Source: Emydura subglobosa | Taxonomy: Eukaryota > Chordata > Testudines > Chelidae | Assembly: GCA_007922225.1 (NCBI GenBank) | Contig: ML679956.1 | Coordinates: forward strand, 69,928,111 to 69,992,110 | Direction: 5' to 3' | DNA length: 64,000 bases | Part shown: positions 12,666 to 25,695 of the stretch, piece by piece | Numbering within the stretch: the stretch's first letter is position 1 | Layout of the letters: each line of letters starts with the position of its first letter | Position numbers and translations under genes: made by a program | Notes under the pieces: model-generated | The model's database searches: none | What the model was told of the DNA's origin: nothing | Seen by the model: the letters and a program-made list of their open reading frames with translations, nothing else

Positions 12666-14186
12666 CCATTGTTTACTGTGCAAAGACCAGATAAAATCTG
12701 TCCCAAAGGAACTAGGAATAATTTATTTGTAATTAGAAACTGCTGGTCAGGTATTCTATGTGATTTGGTTTTTTAAAAGATGGCATTCTGCACAGCTTTA
12801 GCTGGAACATGATTTATAAAAAGAAACAGATAAGCGTATCACTAAACGATGCAGAAGAAGCAGCCTCGATACCAGCTTTGAGCTTACAATAAATGTAGGC
12901 TTGTTACATAGCACACAATTAACACACACATAAAGTCAGTGGGTCAAATTCTGCCCTCAGATAATATGTACAGGACACCCAATAGTGTTTGGTTGTACTG
13001 GTGTGTGTCTGGAGTAACTCTGCTGACGTCAATTAAGTTCTTACTCTAGAGTTACACCAGTGTAACGAAGGGCAGAAGTTGGTCCATTGACTGCATGGAT
13101 GCATGTATAGAAGGGCAGAATTTGGTCAACAAATCATCTCTAAACAATTTTTTTTCTGAAAGTCACTGGGGCAATTCAGATATTTGTAGCTCAGATATCA
13201 GATATCTGATACACTTACTCAAACAGAACAATACTTTACTCCATGAGTAGTCAGCATGAGCAAGAGTATAAGAATCTGGCACTTTAAACATTAATGCAGT
13301 TAAAACTGGCCAGGCTGGAGCAGATCCTTAGCTGATGTAAATTATCATAGCTCCACTGAAGTCAGTCCCGCTGAGAATCTGCCTCATTGTTTTTCAATTC
13401 CTGGGTATCAGAGAAGATGAGATCTAAAGCTTTTGAGGATATCTATCATCTCAGCCACAGCTGAACTACCTAGTCTCTGCACAGGATCTGGGTCCTTTGC
13501 CAAATGCCTTTCTCAAGAAAGTTAACAGAACACTTTCGCAGTGCTCCATCTCATATTAATCCAGAACATTTAAAGAGTTTGAACTGTGGCCTGGAAAAGT
13601 AGAGAGTATTAATTTTAATCGCTCAGTCTTAGTTGGTCTAAGCTCATTTTCCACACCCAGCAGCACATTGTCATAATAAAATAGTTTCATTCTTTTAAGA
13701 GTTCAGTTTTTAAAGTTAGTCTAAGTAGGAGAACTTGACAAAGGGATGCACTGCCAAGGTTAATTTCTCCGGTTATCAGTTCAAAAGACTTACATAGGCA
13801 GTGAAACTATTTCATAAGAATTCATTGTTCCGAGTTCAAACAAATACCTTTTGCTAAATCGCATCCTGATGTTTAATCACTATACTCTTTACGTTTCTTT
13901 TGGTAATTGGGAGCTCTCCACAGTGTAATATGGGGAATTCAAACAAATGGGCTCCTCCAATATAAGTTTCAGTTCTAGAAGATTGTTGTACTTCTAAAGT
14001 TTGCTTAGAAGTACCATGTGCTTTTAGAATGACTGAAATAACCACAGAACCTTTCAGTCAGTTAAGGCCTTAATATTTCTGCCATCCTCAAGAAAGCATC
14101 TAATAACGAAAAAACATCTGATTGGCTTTTCTCTGCCTTTACTTTCAATTTAGCTATTTTGGATTCATTATCAGACATGACAATTT
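12666..14186. other. Intronic sequence with small palindromic repeats
   Basis: Positions 12945-13125 hold a self-complementary CTGGAGTAACTC...GAGTTACACCAG repeat; 13300-13390 holds a second, decayed copy. Otherwise unrecognised. Confidence 0.45.
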
Positions 14187-14229
14187 CACTCACTCACTCA
14201 CTCTCACTCACTCACACACACACACACAC
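14187..14229 (+). repeat. (CTCA)n(CA)n microsatellite
   Basis: CACTCACTCACTCA followed by (CA)n. Confidence 0.9.
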
Positions 14230-15119
14230 CCCTGGGCCTGGGAACTGGCCCAAAAATGTTGAGTGGCCAAAGGAAGAAATTGAGAAATGCTCATTTCTGG
14301 GCAGCATTTTGCTAGGAGGGGGATATGGGTATTAGGAAATGGTACCCAGTAGACCGTGACTGACATGTAGTCCATGGTCTGGGCACTTGTCCAAATGCAT
14401 GTTGTCAAGTCAGCTATGCCTGATATCAGTACTTGCAATGCCAAGCTTTTTAATTATTATTGTTTTTATTATTATTGCCCTTCAGTGCTTCATGGACCTC
14501 AGGCATTATATTATGGAGAAAAAGATTTCTAAGTATCTTATACTAAATGAGCACCTAAAACCTTTGTTAGTGGTGTGACTGCTCTAATCACATAAATGAA
14601 GAGACTGACTGCAAGTCTTCTAGTCCTGCCTATTGTGTCTTGATGAAATTGATGCAACAAATCTAAATTCCTACACATATGTGAAAGTGAAAACAAATGT
14701 AAAGATTTTGTTGGTTAATGTTTGCCAATGAAGTTCACATTATTTCTCTAGGCAACAATAATTTTCTTGCATCTATTTTTCCAGGAACTTTTCCTCCGCC
14801 TGTAAGTTACATCAGCTTATGTTCCTTTACACTTAGATTCAAAGCTGGTGACTAGAGCTGGTCTAAAATTTTTTGATGGAAGAGTTTTTCATCAAAATTG
14901 AAATGTTTTGTGGGAATGCATCAATTTCAACTAAATGTTCTACACTCTCATTTCATTTTGATAATGTCAAATGTTTTGTTTTGACTTTATAGTTTCATTT
15001 TTTCACCCTTTATATTGTATTAAATATTAATTTTAATGAGATATTATGATATTCTATTTTTTTCTTTGTTAACAAAACAAAATGTTTTTACCTTATTGAA
15101 ACAAAACATTTTGATAGTT

Positions 15120-15230
15120 ACAAGACCTGAAGAAGGGCTCTGTGTAAATGTAAAAGCTTGTCTCTTTCATCAACAGACGTTGGTCCAATAAAAGACATTA
15201 CACCTCACCTAACTTGTCTTGTGGGAAATT
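15120..15230 (+). mobile_element. Penelope-like element tail fragment
   Basis: CTGAAGAAGGGCTCTGTGTA, AAAGCTTGTCTCTTTCATCA, then GTTGGTCCAATAAAAGACAT and CTAACTTGTCTTG match, with decay, the tails at 41841-41980 and 43210-43325. It sits inside the TIR element. Confidence 0.75.
15127..15162 (+). ncRNA. Hammerhead-like core, decayed
   Basis: CTGAAGA is followed by a stem II remnant (GGGCTC ... AATGT, poor pairing), AAAA in place of GAAA, then GCTTGTC. Very unlikely to be catalytic; recognised by alignment with the other three copies. Confidence 0.3.
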
Positions 15231-15325
15231 TGGACTTTTTGTTCCTATTCCAAATGAAATCACATTTCAAAATGTCAGAATTTCCGGCGGAATGGAAATT
15301 CTGCTTTCCGACCAGCTCTATTGAT

Positions 15326-16675
15326 GACATAAACAGCAATATAAATTAGATATTGGCAACCTATGAATCTCTCACTGACTTCAACCGAGGTTGTCCTCAT
15401 ACAACTGATAGCATGATTTGGCCATCGGTGTAAGTGAGAATGATCAGAAAATTGATGTAAATAGCAAAGTAGTGTCACCTAGAACAATTTGGCATTCAAT
15501 GGGTGTGCAAAATGAGTGTAACTTACACCAGTTTGGTATTCTGTGTGGACTCAGTACAACACTGGCATTAGCTGGCTCAACTCCCATGGAAGTCAGTGGG
15601 ATTGAGTCTGATACCAGGGTAAATCAGGAGTAACGCCACTGGAGTCAGTGCAATTACACAGATGAGAAACTAGGATGACAGCAGAATCAGGCCCTATTGG
15701 AACTGTGCAGGACCCCAGGAGCAAAGGTATTCCACCTTACCTCAGGCAACAGTCCCTGCACCACACACTACATCCACGGATGGACTGATCTAGCAGCCAC
15801 TTCAGCAACTTGATGCTATGTAAGGATTTCCCCATTCAGAGGGAATCCTTAGGTGGCTCAAGCTGTGGGCTTTTCAGCTTCTTTGCAAAATCAGGGTGGC
15901 AGAAAGCAGCCACAGCAGGATGTGGGATCTGGCCCATTATGTAATGCAAGGGGAGGTGTAACTTAAAATTCCCCTGCCTGCTTTAAAGGAGTACAAGGAA
16001 CAGTAAAGCACTCTTCCGTGGCAGCAGGCAGTAAGCATGTTCCATATGACCCAATTAGCCACTCCATCATAACAAATCAATAATGGCATTTTCCAAAAAC
16101 AAGTAAGCAAGTACCGCTGGCTCGGCATTGCAGTGTTAAAAGGTGTTATCTATGCAGAGCACTGGACAAATGCAAATGCTTTATCACAACTTTAAAGGTG
16201 CATGCGGTACATTTTCAGAACACTTTTCCATATGGGGACACTAGCCACTGTAGTGCAGATTCTGATCTGACTTGCACAAGTATAAATCTGGAGTAACTCC
16301 ACTGTCAACAGTGCCTACTCGTGTGTGATCACAGTCAGGCCCATGGGGTTTGCCATTGGCATATAGCCTTAGTATGCTCCTGTTATCAATGAGGTATAAA
16401 CAACCAGCATACTATGTAGACAGAGGATTGGGATCCACTGACAAAAACAGTTATTTATACTTGGCTTTTCCTAGAACTTCAGGAAGATACAGGAATCATA
16501 TATTGAAATGGTGTCTTATGTTTTCATTATTATCAGCTTTATCCTCTAAGAAGGTGACCATTCTTTAGGAGCTGCCGATGGATGTTTGATGTTGATTGAG
16601 CTGATTCAGAATCTGCTATACTTTTTTTTGCTTCACTGCTGTTAGTCGATTCTGAAACGTGTCTACTTTTCACAT
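15326..16675. other. Intronic sequence with palindromic repeat copies
   Basis: Copies of the GGAGTAACTCCACT-type dispersed repeat occur at about 15590-15710 and 16250-16340. Nothing else recognised. Confidence 0.45.
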
Positions 16676-16965
16676 AGGGTATGTCTACACTGCAGCCGGG
16701 GGTGGAGATCTGCACCTCAAGTAGATGTATTTGTGCTAGCTGTATTTGAACAAACTCACTAAAAACAGAAGAGAGGACGCCACGGCACAGGCTTCAGCAT
16801 GGGTTGCCAAAAGCAAATACGAACCCCGGGGATTAGGCAGCTTGCACAGCCCATGTTGCAATGGCCTCATGGCTATTTCCAATGAGCTAGCTAGAACACA
16901 GATAGCATGGGTACATCAACACAAGCTGCAACTCACACCCAGGGCTACTATGTAGATATGCCCCT
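16676..16965 (+). mobile_element. TIR element, TGTCTACAC-type, first of an abutting pair
   Basis: Left end AGGGTATGTCTACACTGCAG; right end CTATGTAGATATGCCCCT is its decayed inverse complement. No coding capacity. Confidence 0.7.
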
Positions 16966-17365
16966 AGGTTATGTCTACACTGTTCATCACCTTTGGCTGT
17001 GTGTAGGGTATGTGTAGCTTCATGCTGCAGTGAAAAGCAAACTGGGTTCACATCGAGGTGTGCAGCTACACGTTAGTGAAAGGCTCTGGCGTGGCAGCAG
17101 CATTGAAAGGCATTAGCAGCTCCCTACTGCCAGAGCCTTTTGCTGCTTTCCCCTTCCTAGAGCTTTTCTCCACTGCTGGAGTCTTTGCCTGTGGCAGGGA
17201 AAGGCTCAAACAGCGGGGAGGCATTGTGACACCACATGGCTAAAAGTAGCACCGTAGGCAGGAAGGCACCACTTGGGTGAATAGAGAGTAGGGAGCTGTG
17301 TAAGGTGGTATTCCTACCTGAGTACACATCACCAAGAGAAGCATGCAGTGTAGACATAGTCTAAG
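16964..17365 (+). mobile_element. TIR element, TGTCTACAC-type, second of an abutting pair
   Basis: Left end CTAGGTTATGTCTACACTG; right end CAGTGTAGACATAGTCTAAG. It starts where the preceding element ends, within a couple of bases. The internal sequence differs from its neighbour. Confidence 0.7.
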
Positions 17366-20300
17366 AGACATGGAGCCAGATGCTCTGTTTCAGTCAAGCT
17401 ACACTCTCTACTGGAGGGAGCAGTAGGGTCAAAGTTGAAGAAGATTCCCAGGTAGCATGTGGTGTACTGCAAAAGGGGCCATAGAAGGGGCTTGGATCGG
17501 GCCCATTTTGATTTCTAAAATTTTTTAATATGGCAAGTTTAAAGTAATTTCCTATATGGTCTTGTTAGTGAGATGGCTGTATTTTGCTGATTACATGGTT
17601 CCACCATATTAATGTCTCCTTGATCCTCTCCCATTCTTTCAGATGTCACATTTATTAGGGTGTCATTCTTAGGGCTCCAAAAGGACTCTACAGAGGTTTA
17701 GAAAATGATTTCTATAATTAAATCCTTTGAGGAGCCAAAATTAGTTTTTGAAAAGACAATCTGAAAAGGATGCAACCAGACACTCATTGTGACACTGCTG
17801 TGCTGCATCACAAGATGTAGATTAAAACATTTTAATTATATGGTTAGGCTTTTTTATTCCTCAGAGGACAATCGATATTTGGAATTCTCTGTCTCAAAGG
17901 TACTAGCAGAGTCTTTATTATTAGTTTGTTTTCATATAATTGACAGACACCAAATGTATCTGGGAGTATAAACAGATGACTTACTGTGGTGATTCTTGCT
18001 CCCATCTTAGGGTTAAACTAAGGAGGGGTGGGATTCTTTTGTCTTTCTTAAAGCACTGAGTCAGAAGGCTACAATGACTGTTCCCTAAAAATATATGAGA
18101 GAAACACAGATCCATTAAGATTAGAGGGGAAGCGGCATCTCCTACACAACGAAATTTTCTGGACCTCAGTCCCACCTGTCATTTTCTGTTTCATTATAAA
18201 TTCTGTGCAGATTTTTATTATATAGCTTCTTTCTCTGACATATGTGTGGGCTGCAAGCAAGTCTCGTCCATATTTCTTTACTGTCAGTGCATCTCAGTTA
18301 CAAAAGGGAGATTAAGGTGTTCGCAGGTGTACTGGGTTATTACAGGCCTTCAAATGACAGTGTCACAAATTGGTACCTTTCAGCAAGATGGCTGCTGACA
18401 GCATCGGCTGAGGTAACAGAAGTGCCAGTTGAAATTAAAACGTCTCCTAATACATTGAAGAGAAAATACAGTTGTAGAAGGGTTTCTTAATATTTGAACT
18501 TTCAGGCTGCTATGCTCAACAGCATGAGTGCAGTTTTACTTAACTACTATGACTTTCATTAAAGTGGCATTTTGTCTTTTCCAGCAGAGTAATCTGATGT
18601 TCAGTAAAGGTTAATGGAAGTCAGAAGGATTGGATTGCATCCAAAATACCATTCTCTAGCAGTGTTGCATCAAATCTTGCAATACTGATTTAGGCTGACT
18701 ATCATTAGCCTTTCAATGATGCCAGCTGATTCTGGATTTTCACTAGTGTATGCTGAGCAGAGTATGGTCCAATGTCTTCAGTAGGTTCTTTGCCTGAAAA
18801 AGAACTAGAAGATTTGGCCCACCGTGTTAATACTTTTAGCAATGCACTTGGGAAGCACAGAAGTAAATGAGGTGTTTACTTCTAAGACAGGTATGTCAAA
18901 ATTCTAAACATTGCAGGTATAATAGGTTAATCACAGTGGCAACTGGCTTCACAGAGAGGAAATTTTAAATGTCTCCTGATCATAGAGAAAATCTCTTTTT
19001 GCACTCAACATTCTCTGAGATGCTTCAAAATTGCTTTTTTCCCCTCTAATGCACATCTTCAGTGACTCTGTGACAGACACTCTGCTTCACTGTTGGAAGC
19101 CCCATGGGAGGCAGTGAGTGGGCAGAACTTTGTGTTTCCTTGTCATGGATGTCAGACAGGAATATTCATTAATAAATGCTGATTTATACACTTCCTTTAC
19201 CTCTTTGCCCAGGCAACAACAATAAAGTCTACTAACAAAAGAAAATAAAGCAGGTTCTAGCAACTCTTCCAAACTGTGACCACTAAATCCCACTTAAACC
19301 AACATCTTTAAAGTGAAGCGGGAGACATTTTCTCCTCTAAGCATCATTCTCCAGACACACGAGAACACAAACATTCTCCTTGCCTAGTCTAAAATTCTTA
19401 AATATGTTAAAAAAAAAAAAAAGGATTACAATTATGGAAAAGTTAGAATAGATTTGAATGCGTAACAATCTGCCCCAAGTATCTCTTGTTTCATTTGTAT
19501 ATAATGCCCTCAACACAAACAGATATTTAGCCATAATTGTGGGCCTTTCACTCGTGTAAATTGTATTTGCATTTCTCTTGATTTCCCTTTGCACAATTTA
19601 ACTGTGGTTATCATGGCAACACAGAAATTTGTTGGGATAATTTGTTGTAGTGCAGATTCTGGAAGTGTAACATGATCAAAGCTTTAAAAGTGCAACATGA
19701 CCGGGGAAGCTTATTTCCCAGCTTCTTATAAGTTTGCCACAAAAATGAAATTATCACAGTTATAATGCCGGGTACTATCAAACCAGTGAATGAGGCTCGA
19801 ATACTAAACTCCAGATCAAACCATTTCCTCTTCCTCTTCAGTAACCTGTGTTGTGATGAAGATTGTTTTTGTGGGTTAACACAGCATGCTTAGCTGGAAC
19901 ACATACTGTCAAAACCAGAAATGCTTTTAACCTGAAAGCATACAGAGCTCGCTTCTCCACTGTCTTGCACTACATGTAGTCACAGTTACACCTGTGCCAG
20001 TGTTTTGAGGAAATAGTCACAGAAATGCCTCTAACTTGGAAACGAGTCTTTCCTATAGATGAGAGCCAGATCCACAGCTGGGGTAAACTGAGTTATGCTG
20101 AATTACACTAGCTGAGGAGTTTTCCTATAGACATCTATCTAAACTAGCCAGTACATATGTACTATATCTTTATAACTTAGTTCAGTGTAAAATGAAATGA
20201 TTTTAGCTACAATTGTTCACACTTTGCATAAAAGTAAATGCTAATTTACACATCCCAAAAACCTGCCATATCATCATGAAAAAATCATTTCTCCACAAAC

Positions 20301-20927
20301 TTGCACAATTTCTCTGTAAAACTTAAAAAAATGTGATAACAGAAAATATGTGAATATTTTTGCATATTGCCCTAAGGTTGATTCTAATATTTTCTAATAA
20401 AAGGTCAATTTTGATATTTTCTCATTTCTAAAAATTTCTAATAAAAAATTATGTTCACAGGCTGGAAATGCCAGAATTTGATCCTTGACCAATAGTGAAA
20501 TTTAGGGCTTAAGAAGTGTCTAGGCCTCATGATGGCCCTCTACACTCGTAAGACTTCTACCCCAAATTAGCCAGATCAAATGGAAAACTACCAAATAAAA
20601 ACAGATAGTTTTCCACAGTTCTATTGTTGAGTTCTTTTATTTTATATTACTAGACTTTACAAAGGAGAAGAGTAGTTACCTATGCTATTATGACTCAAAG
20701 CAGTGTATATATTGTAGATAAAGTTAATACATTTCTTTCCTAACTCCTTCCAGTCCTATTGATTTTAATGTGCACACTAGTCTTGAAAAATAATTTGAAT
20801 TACACTTCAGGTAGCAAAATTGTTAACCTATCAGTATACCTATGAATCTATGTAAACCTCTGAACAACATCAGATCCCTGACGAATTATACAAACATTTG
20901 ATATATCATCACAGAACATAAGTATTA
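17366..20927. other. Intronic sequence, nothing recognised
   Basis: No exon-like segment or element ends seen. A faint palindromic-repeat piece lies at 20060-20130. Confidence 0.4.
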
Positions 20928-21229
20928 GAGTGGTCAACAACGTTTAGAAGGAATATTTTTCCATCGGAAAATGTCTTTTTGTCAAAATCAATGTTTTCGG
21001 GCAATTTATCAGTTTCAATTTTTGTCTGGAAAATTTTGAAACAATGTGAAATCAAAATAGAGTATTTCATTTTGACTTTTTTATTTTGTTTAGACTTTTA
21101 TATCATTATATTTAATATAATATTTATTGTATAATATTTATATTATATTTTAATATAATATATTATATATAATATCATCATGCTTTGACATGAAACATTT
21201 CAACATTATCAAAACAAAATGCTTCATGA

Positions 21230-22194
21230 TAGATCATCATAGATATCAAGGTCAGAAAGAACCATTGTGATCACCTAGTCCGACCTCCTGTATAACACAT
21301 GCCATAGAACTTCCCAAAAATAATTCTGAGAGCAGATCTTTTAGGAAAATATCCAATCTTGATCTAAAAATTGTCAATGATACAGAATCTACCACAACCC
21401 TTGGTAAATTGTTCCAATGGTTAACTACCTTCACTGTTAAATAATTATGTCTTATTTCCATCTGAATTTGTCCTCTTAACTTCCAGTCACTAAATTGTGT
21501 TATACCTTTCTCTGCTAGACTGAAGAGCCATTATTAAATATTTATTCCTTGGGTAGATACTTATAATATAACAAAGTCATCCCTTAACTTTTTCTTTGTT
21601 CAGCTAAATAGGTTGAATTACTTGAGTCTTGAGTGTTTTTGTACTTTTTCCTTAGATCACTTCAAGGCATATTATCTAATCCTCTAATCATTCTTGTGGC
21701 TCTTCTATGAACTCTCTATAATTTATTAACATCCTTCTTGAGTTGTGGGCACCAGAACTGGAAACAGTATTCCAGCAGCAGCCACACCAGTGCCAAATGG
21801 AGAGGTCAAATAACCTCTCTACTCCTATTTGAGATTCCTCTATTTATGCATCCTAGGCTCACATTACTTCTTTTGGCCACAGGATCACACTGGGAGCTCA
21901 TGTTCAGCTGAATATCCACCAGGACCTCCAAATCTTTTTCATAGTCATTACTTCCCAGGATAGAGTACCCCATTGTTTAAGTATGGCCTACATTCTTTGT
22001 CCGCACATGTATATATTTAGATTTGGCCATATGAGAATTCATAATTTGCTTGTGTCCTGTTTATTACGTGATCAGTTATGCTGAATTTGTCATCTGTATC
22101 AATGACCTATCCTTTTCATTATTTACCACACCCCCAAATTTTTGTGTCATCTGTAAACTTTATCAGTAATTATTTATGTTTTCTTCCACGTTAT
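21230..22194 (-). mobile_element. CR1 LINE, antisense, 3' segment of an interrupted copy
   Basis: The minus strand encodes CR1 ORF2 C-terminal words, for example TVKVVNHWNNLPRVVVDS at 21252-21461. The nucleotide order CACTGGGAGCTCATGTTCAG ... CAGAACTGGAAACAGTATTC is typical. Multiple stops. Confidence 0.85.
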
Positions 22195-23129
22195 TTCTTC
22201 TGGTTCTGTTCAACATCTTCATTAATGATCTGAAGGATGGGGTGGATTGCACCCTCAACCAGTTTGCAGATGACACTAAGATGGGGGATGTGGTAGATAT
22301 GCTGGAGGGTAGGGATAGGATACAGAATGACCTAGACAAATTGTAGGATTAGACCAAAATAAATCTGATGAGGTTCATCAGGGACAAGTGTAGAGTCCTG
22401 CACTTAGGATGAAAGAATCCCATTCACTGCTACAGACTGGGGATTGACTGGCTAGGCAGCAGCTCTGCAGACAATGACCTGGGGGTTACAGTGGAAAAGA
22501 AGCTGGATATGAGTCAACAGTATGTCCTTATTGCCAAGAAGGCTAACAGCATATAGGGCTATATTAGTAGGAGCATTGCCAGCAGATCGAGGAAAGTGAT
22601 TATTCCCCTCTATTCAGCACTGGTGAGCCACATTTGGAGTATTCTGTCCAGTTTTGGGCCCCCCACTACAGGAAGGATGTGGACAAATTGGAAAGAGTCC
22701 AGAGGAGGGCAACAAAAATTATTAGGGGGCTGGAGCACAAGACTTATGAGGAGAGGCTGAGGCAACTGGGCTTGTTTAGTCTGCAGAAAAGAAGAGTGAG
22801 GGAGGATTTGATAGAGGAATCAGGGTTCCAGGGAGGATGGAGCTAGACTGTTCTCAGTGGTGGCAGATGACAGAACAAGGGGCAATGGTCTCAAGTTGCA
22901 GTGGGGAAGGTCTAAGTTGGATATTAAGAAAAACTTTTTTCACTAGAAGTGTGGCGAAGCCAGGGAATGGGTTACTAGGGAGGTGGTGGAATCTCCATTC
23001 TTAAAGGTTTAAGGCCCAGCTTGACAAAGCTCTGGCTGGGATGATTTAATTGGGGTTGGTCCTGCTTTAAGCGGGGGGTTGGACTAGATGACCTCCTGAG
23101 ATCCCTTCCAATCCTAATCTTCTATGATT
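22195..23129 (+). mobile_element. CR1 LINE, sense, 5'-truncated, nested in an antisense CR1
   Basis: Begins within RT (TTCAACATCTTCATTAATGA), passes the CADDTK-type region (GTTTGCAGATGACACTAAGA) and a 70-codon open stretch containing [20 protein letters not shown] (22634-22846). It ends with the CR1 tail GACCTCCTGAGATCCCTTCC and TTCTATGATTAT. Several frameshifts and stops make it a dead copy. Less decayed than the CR1 around it, so younger. Confidence 0.9.
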
Positions 23130-23640
23130 ATAAAAATGTTGAATAGCATTAGGCCAAGAACCAATCCCTGAGGGACCCCACTGGAAACACAGCTGCTTGA
23201 TGGAATTCCCCTTTTACAATTAAATTTCAGGCCAGTCAGTTTGCCAGTTTTTACCCATTTAATGAAGGCCATGTTAAATTTATATTGTTCTAGTTTTTTT
23301 TTAAAGAAAATGTTGTATAATAATGAGTTAATGCCTTACAGAAGTCTAAATATATTACAGCAATACTTTTATTTTTATCAATCAAATTTATAATTTAATC
23401 CTTAACTCAACTAGTCATAGATTTCTCCTTGAGTCTCTTGGGTTCCCTTATCCGTTGTCTACAATTCCTAACTTCTGATTTATATTCATTACTATCAACT
23501 TCCCATTTCTTATTTATATTTATATATTTACAGCCACCTAAGTAAAGCAGGTTGGGGTTTTTTTTTTTTTGGTTTTTTTTTTGTTTTTGTTTTTTAAATG
23601 AGAATGGCCTTCTTCCTCAATTGTGGTATTCTGGCTTTTT
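23130..23640 (-). mobile_element. CR1 LINE, antisense, 5' segment of the interrupted copy
   Basis: Resumes the antisense CR1 with ATAAAAATGTTGAATAGCAT and CCAATCCCTGAGGGACCCCA, words that normally follow the 22194 end. A T-rich homopolymer tract at about 23557-23597 lies near its end. Confidence 0.75.
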
Positions 23641-23870
23641 GGGCATCTAGTAAGTTGTTCTTAAATTGTTCCTCATTATTATTCACATTGTTTATGATTA
23701 AATTCTTCAGTAAGGACATTTTGATGTTTCTGAATAGAAATTTTTCAAAATTTCCATTCTGCAAAAACTTTGTCTTTTCATCTCAATTCAGGATGCAAAC
23801 AAATTTCTAACTGTGAAAATTTTCTGCAGGATAGAAATTGCATTTTCCAACCAGCTCTAATATGTATCAC

Positions 23871-25059
23871 TAAAATTCTGATTCTACATTTTCTTGCAAC
23901 AATAATGGGTAATCAGTGTTTTTGTACTTTTTCCTTAGATCCTGTAAGTTGTGAAAATTCAGTAAGCTCCAATGAGAAGAGACTATTTTAGGTTGTGATT
24001 GTATCCACCATTAGGTATTAGCTTGAAAAGCATGGTATTTAGTATTAGGTATATTTATATGTGAAAAGTCAATGTATGCTTTTTGTGCATCTGATGAGCA
24101 AACAGGAGTTTTTAATGGTGTACCTTCCCCCCCGGTCTTGAACTGATGTACAAAGACAGGAAACTTTTTTTCAAATCTCAGCTAGAAACAGATTCTGTCT
24201 CCAGAAAAGTAATATGAATTTCAGCCAATCAATAATGTCAGATTAAACAATAATAACAAAGCCACCATACTCTAAATCACTTATGAGAGGTTTACCTTAC
24301 AAGGTATTCTGCCTATATATTCAACTATTATGGTTGGGGCAAGATTTCAATGAGAACACAAATATTATCAGTATCGATAATTCTATTTAGCAACTATCAC
24401 ATATTTAAAGTATGCTTACTTGCCTTTTTTTTTTTTTTAGCTATAACTAGGCAGCAACTTAACACACCTGCTGTTAAGAATACAGCCAAAATGCACAAAG
24501 CCAAAACAGCAAATAGCCACACTCAAGTTTAGGTTTAATTTACTTTCCATGCTACCTCCATTGCATCCGATGATTTTAATACACATGTCCTTTAAATAAA
24601 ATAAAATAAAAATAACCCTAATAACCCTTTAAGATATTTCCAAATATTTTCTGACTGCATATTTCATTATCCTGGTGTGTATTTGGATGACATGGCTTGA
24701 TAACACTTAGAGTTCTAGTTCTCCATCTTCTCTTTTAGCAGCTCAATCAATCAATCCAGCAATACTTGCTGGTGACAGAGTATAATAAGACTGAAAAGCT
24801 TTCCATAGTGAAGCATTAGAGATTAACATTTATCTGTCTGTTTGTGATTTCCTACATGGTCATTTGGTAATGCTTTCTTCACATAACACATCTCTAAGGA
24901 TAACTTTGCTTTTCGAACATTCTTTCCTACATTTTTGAGACCCGACCCCAAAGACCTCAGCTTGATCCAGAGGGCCCACTGAAATCCATGGGTTTCCATT
25001 TACCTTAATGGGTGCTGGATCAGAGCTAATGGCTTTAGCTGCAACAGGATATATATTGA
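23871..25059. other. Intronic sequence, nothing recognised
   Basis: A (T)n run at 24426-24440 and a small palindromic piece at about 24955-25025 (GGGCCCACTGAAATCCATGG) are the only features. Confidence 0.4.
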
Positions 25060-25165
25060 GAGGTAGAGATGTTCCAAAAGTGGGGGGGAATAACATTTGT
25101 TGTCAATGATTTTTCTCTATTTTCATAAAAATTTCAAAACATTCAGAATTTTCCAACCAGCTTTA
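25060..25165. mobile_element. Fragment of AT-rich TIR element
   Basis: GTAGAGATGTTCCAAAAG at the left and CAGAATTTTCCAACCAGCTT at the right resemble the two ends of the 14853-15325 family; the interior is largely deleted. Confidence 0.45.
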
Positions 25166-25695
25166 CTGAGAGGTCTGTAGAATAAGTAAGTCTAGAATGT
25201 CAAAATAAGGTATGTTACTAACTCATTTTTTGCCTTTCCAGAAAATGTGCTTTCTGAATCAACCACTATGTGCTCCTACACATTGTCACATCAGCATTTT
25301 CATTCTTTAGATCCTTTAAACAGAATTGCTTGGTGCTGAAGTTCTGCTACATAAACCAAATCAAGCCACTTCTCCCTCCTCATTTATGGAAACTTTAATT
25401 TTTAATTGTCAGAGAACCTAAGGATCCTCTCTAACACTCTTGTGATGGAGATCTGGGGCTGGATGTGGACTTAAAGAAAGCATACAATGATAGGAGATAC
25501 CTCCTTGTTAAAGACTGAATTTTGCCCTTGGATATGCACACTTAACTTCTATTGAAGTTAATGAGAGAGGCAGGTACATATCCAAGGCAGGATTTGGGCT
25601 TAACTGTTAGTATTATGAGCTATGGATCTAGAGTTGGATGTAGAAATGGATGTCCTCTCAATAAACTACTGCTTTCAAACATTTTGGCTCTTTAC

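Larger units (their letters stand above)
14853..15325 (+). mobile_element. AT-rich TIR element interrupted by a Penelope-tail fragment
   Basis: The left terminus AGAGCTGGTCTAAAATTTT and right terminus CTTTCCGACCAGCTCTA are inverted repeats. The interior is rich in AAACATTTTG and TTTCATTTTG words. About 110 bp at 15120-15230 is foreign and matches the Penelope-family tail. Confidence 0.7.
20930..23870 (+). mobile_element. AT-rich TIR element carrying nested CR1 insertions
   Basis: The left part 20930-21228 (TTAGAGTGGTCAACAACG, AAAATGTCTTTTTGTCAAAA) and right part about 23700-23870 (TTTTTCAAAATTTCCATTC ... TTTTCCAACCAGCTCTAATA) match the ends and interior of the element at 14853-15325. The 2.4 kb between them is CR1 sequence. 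Confidence 0.65.

Noticed and set aside
1..25695. Search for the next sodium channel exon (end of II-III linker, domain III S1)
   Set aside because: No minus-strand segment with CFTEGC-like or HSWFE-like words flanked by splice signals was found; it may lie outside the window.
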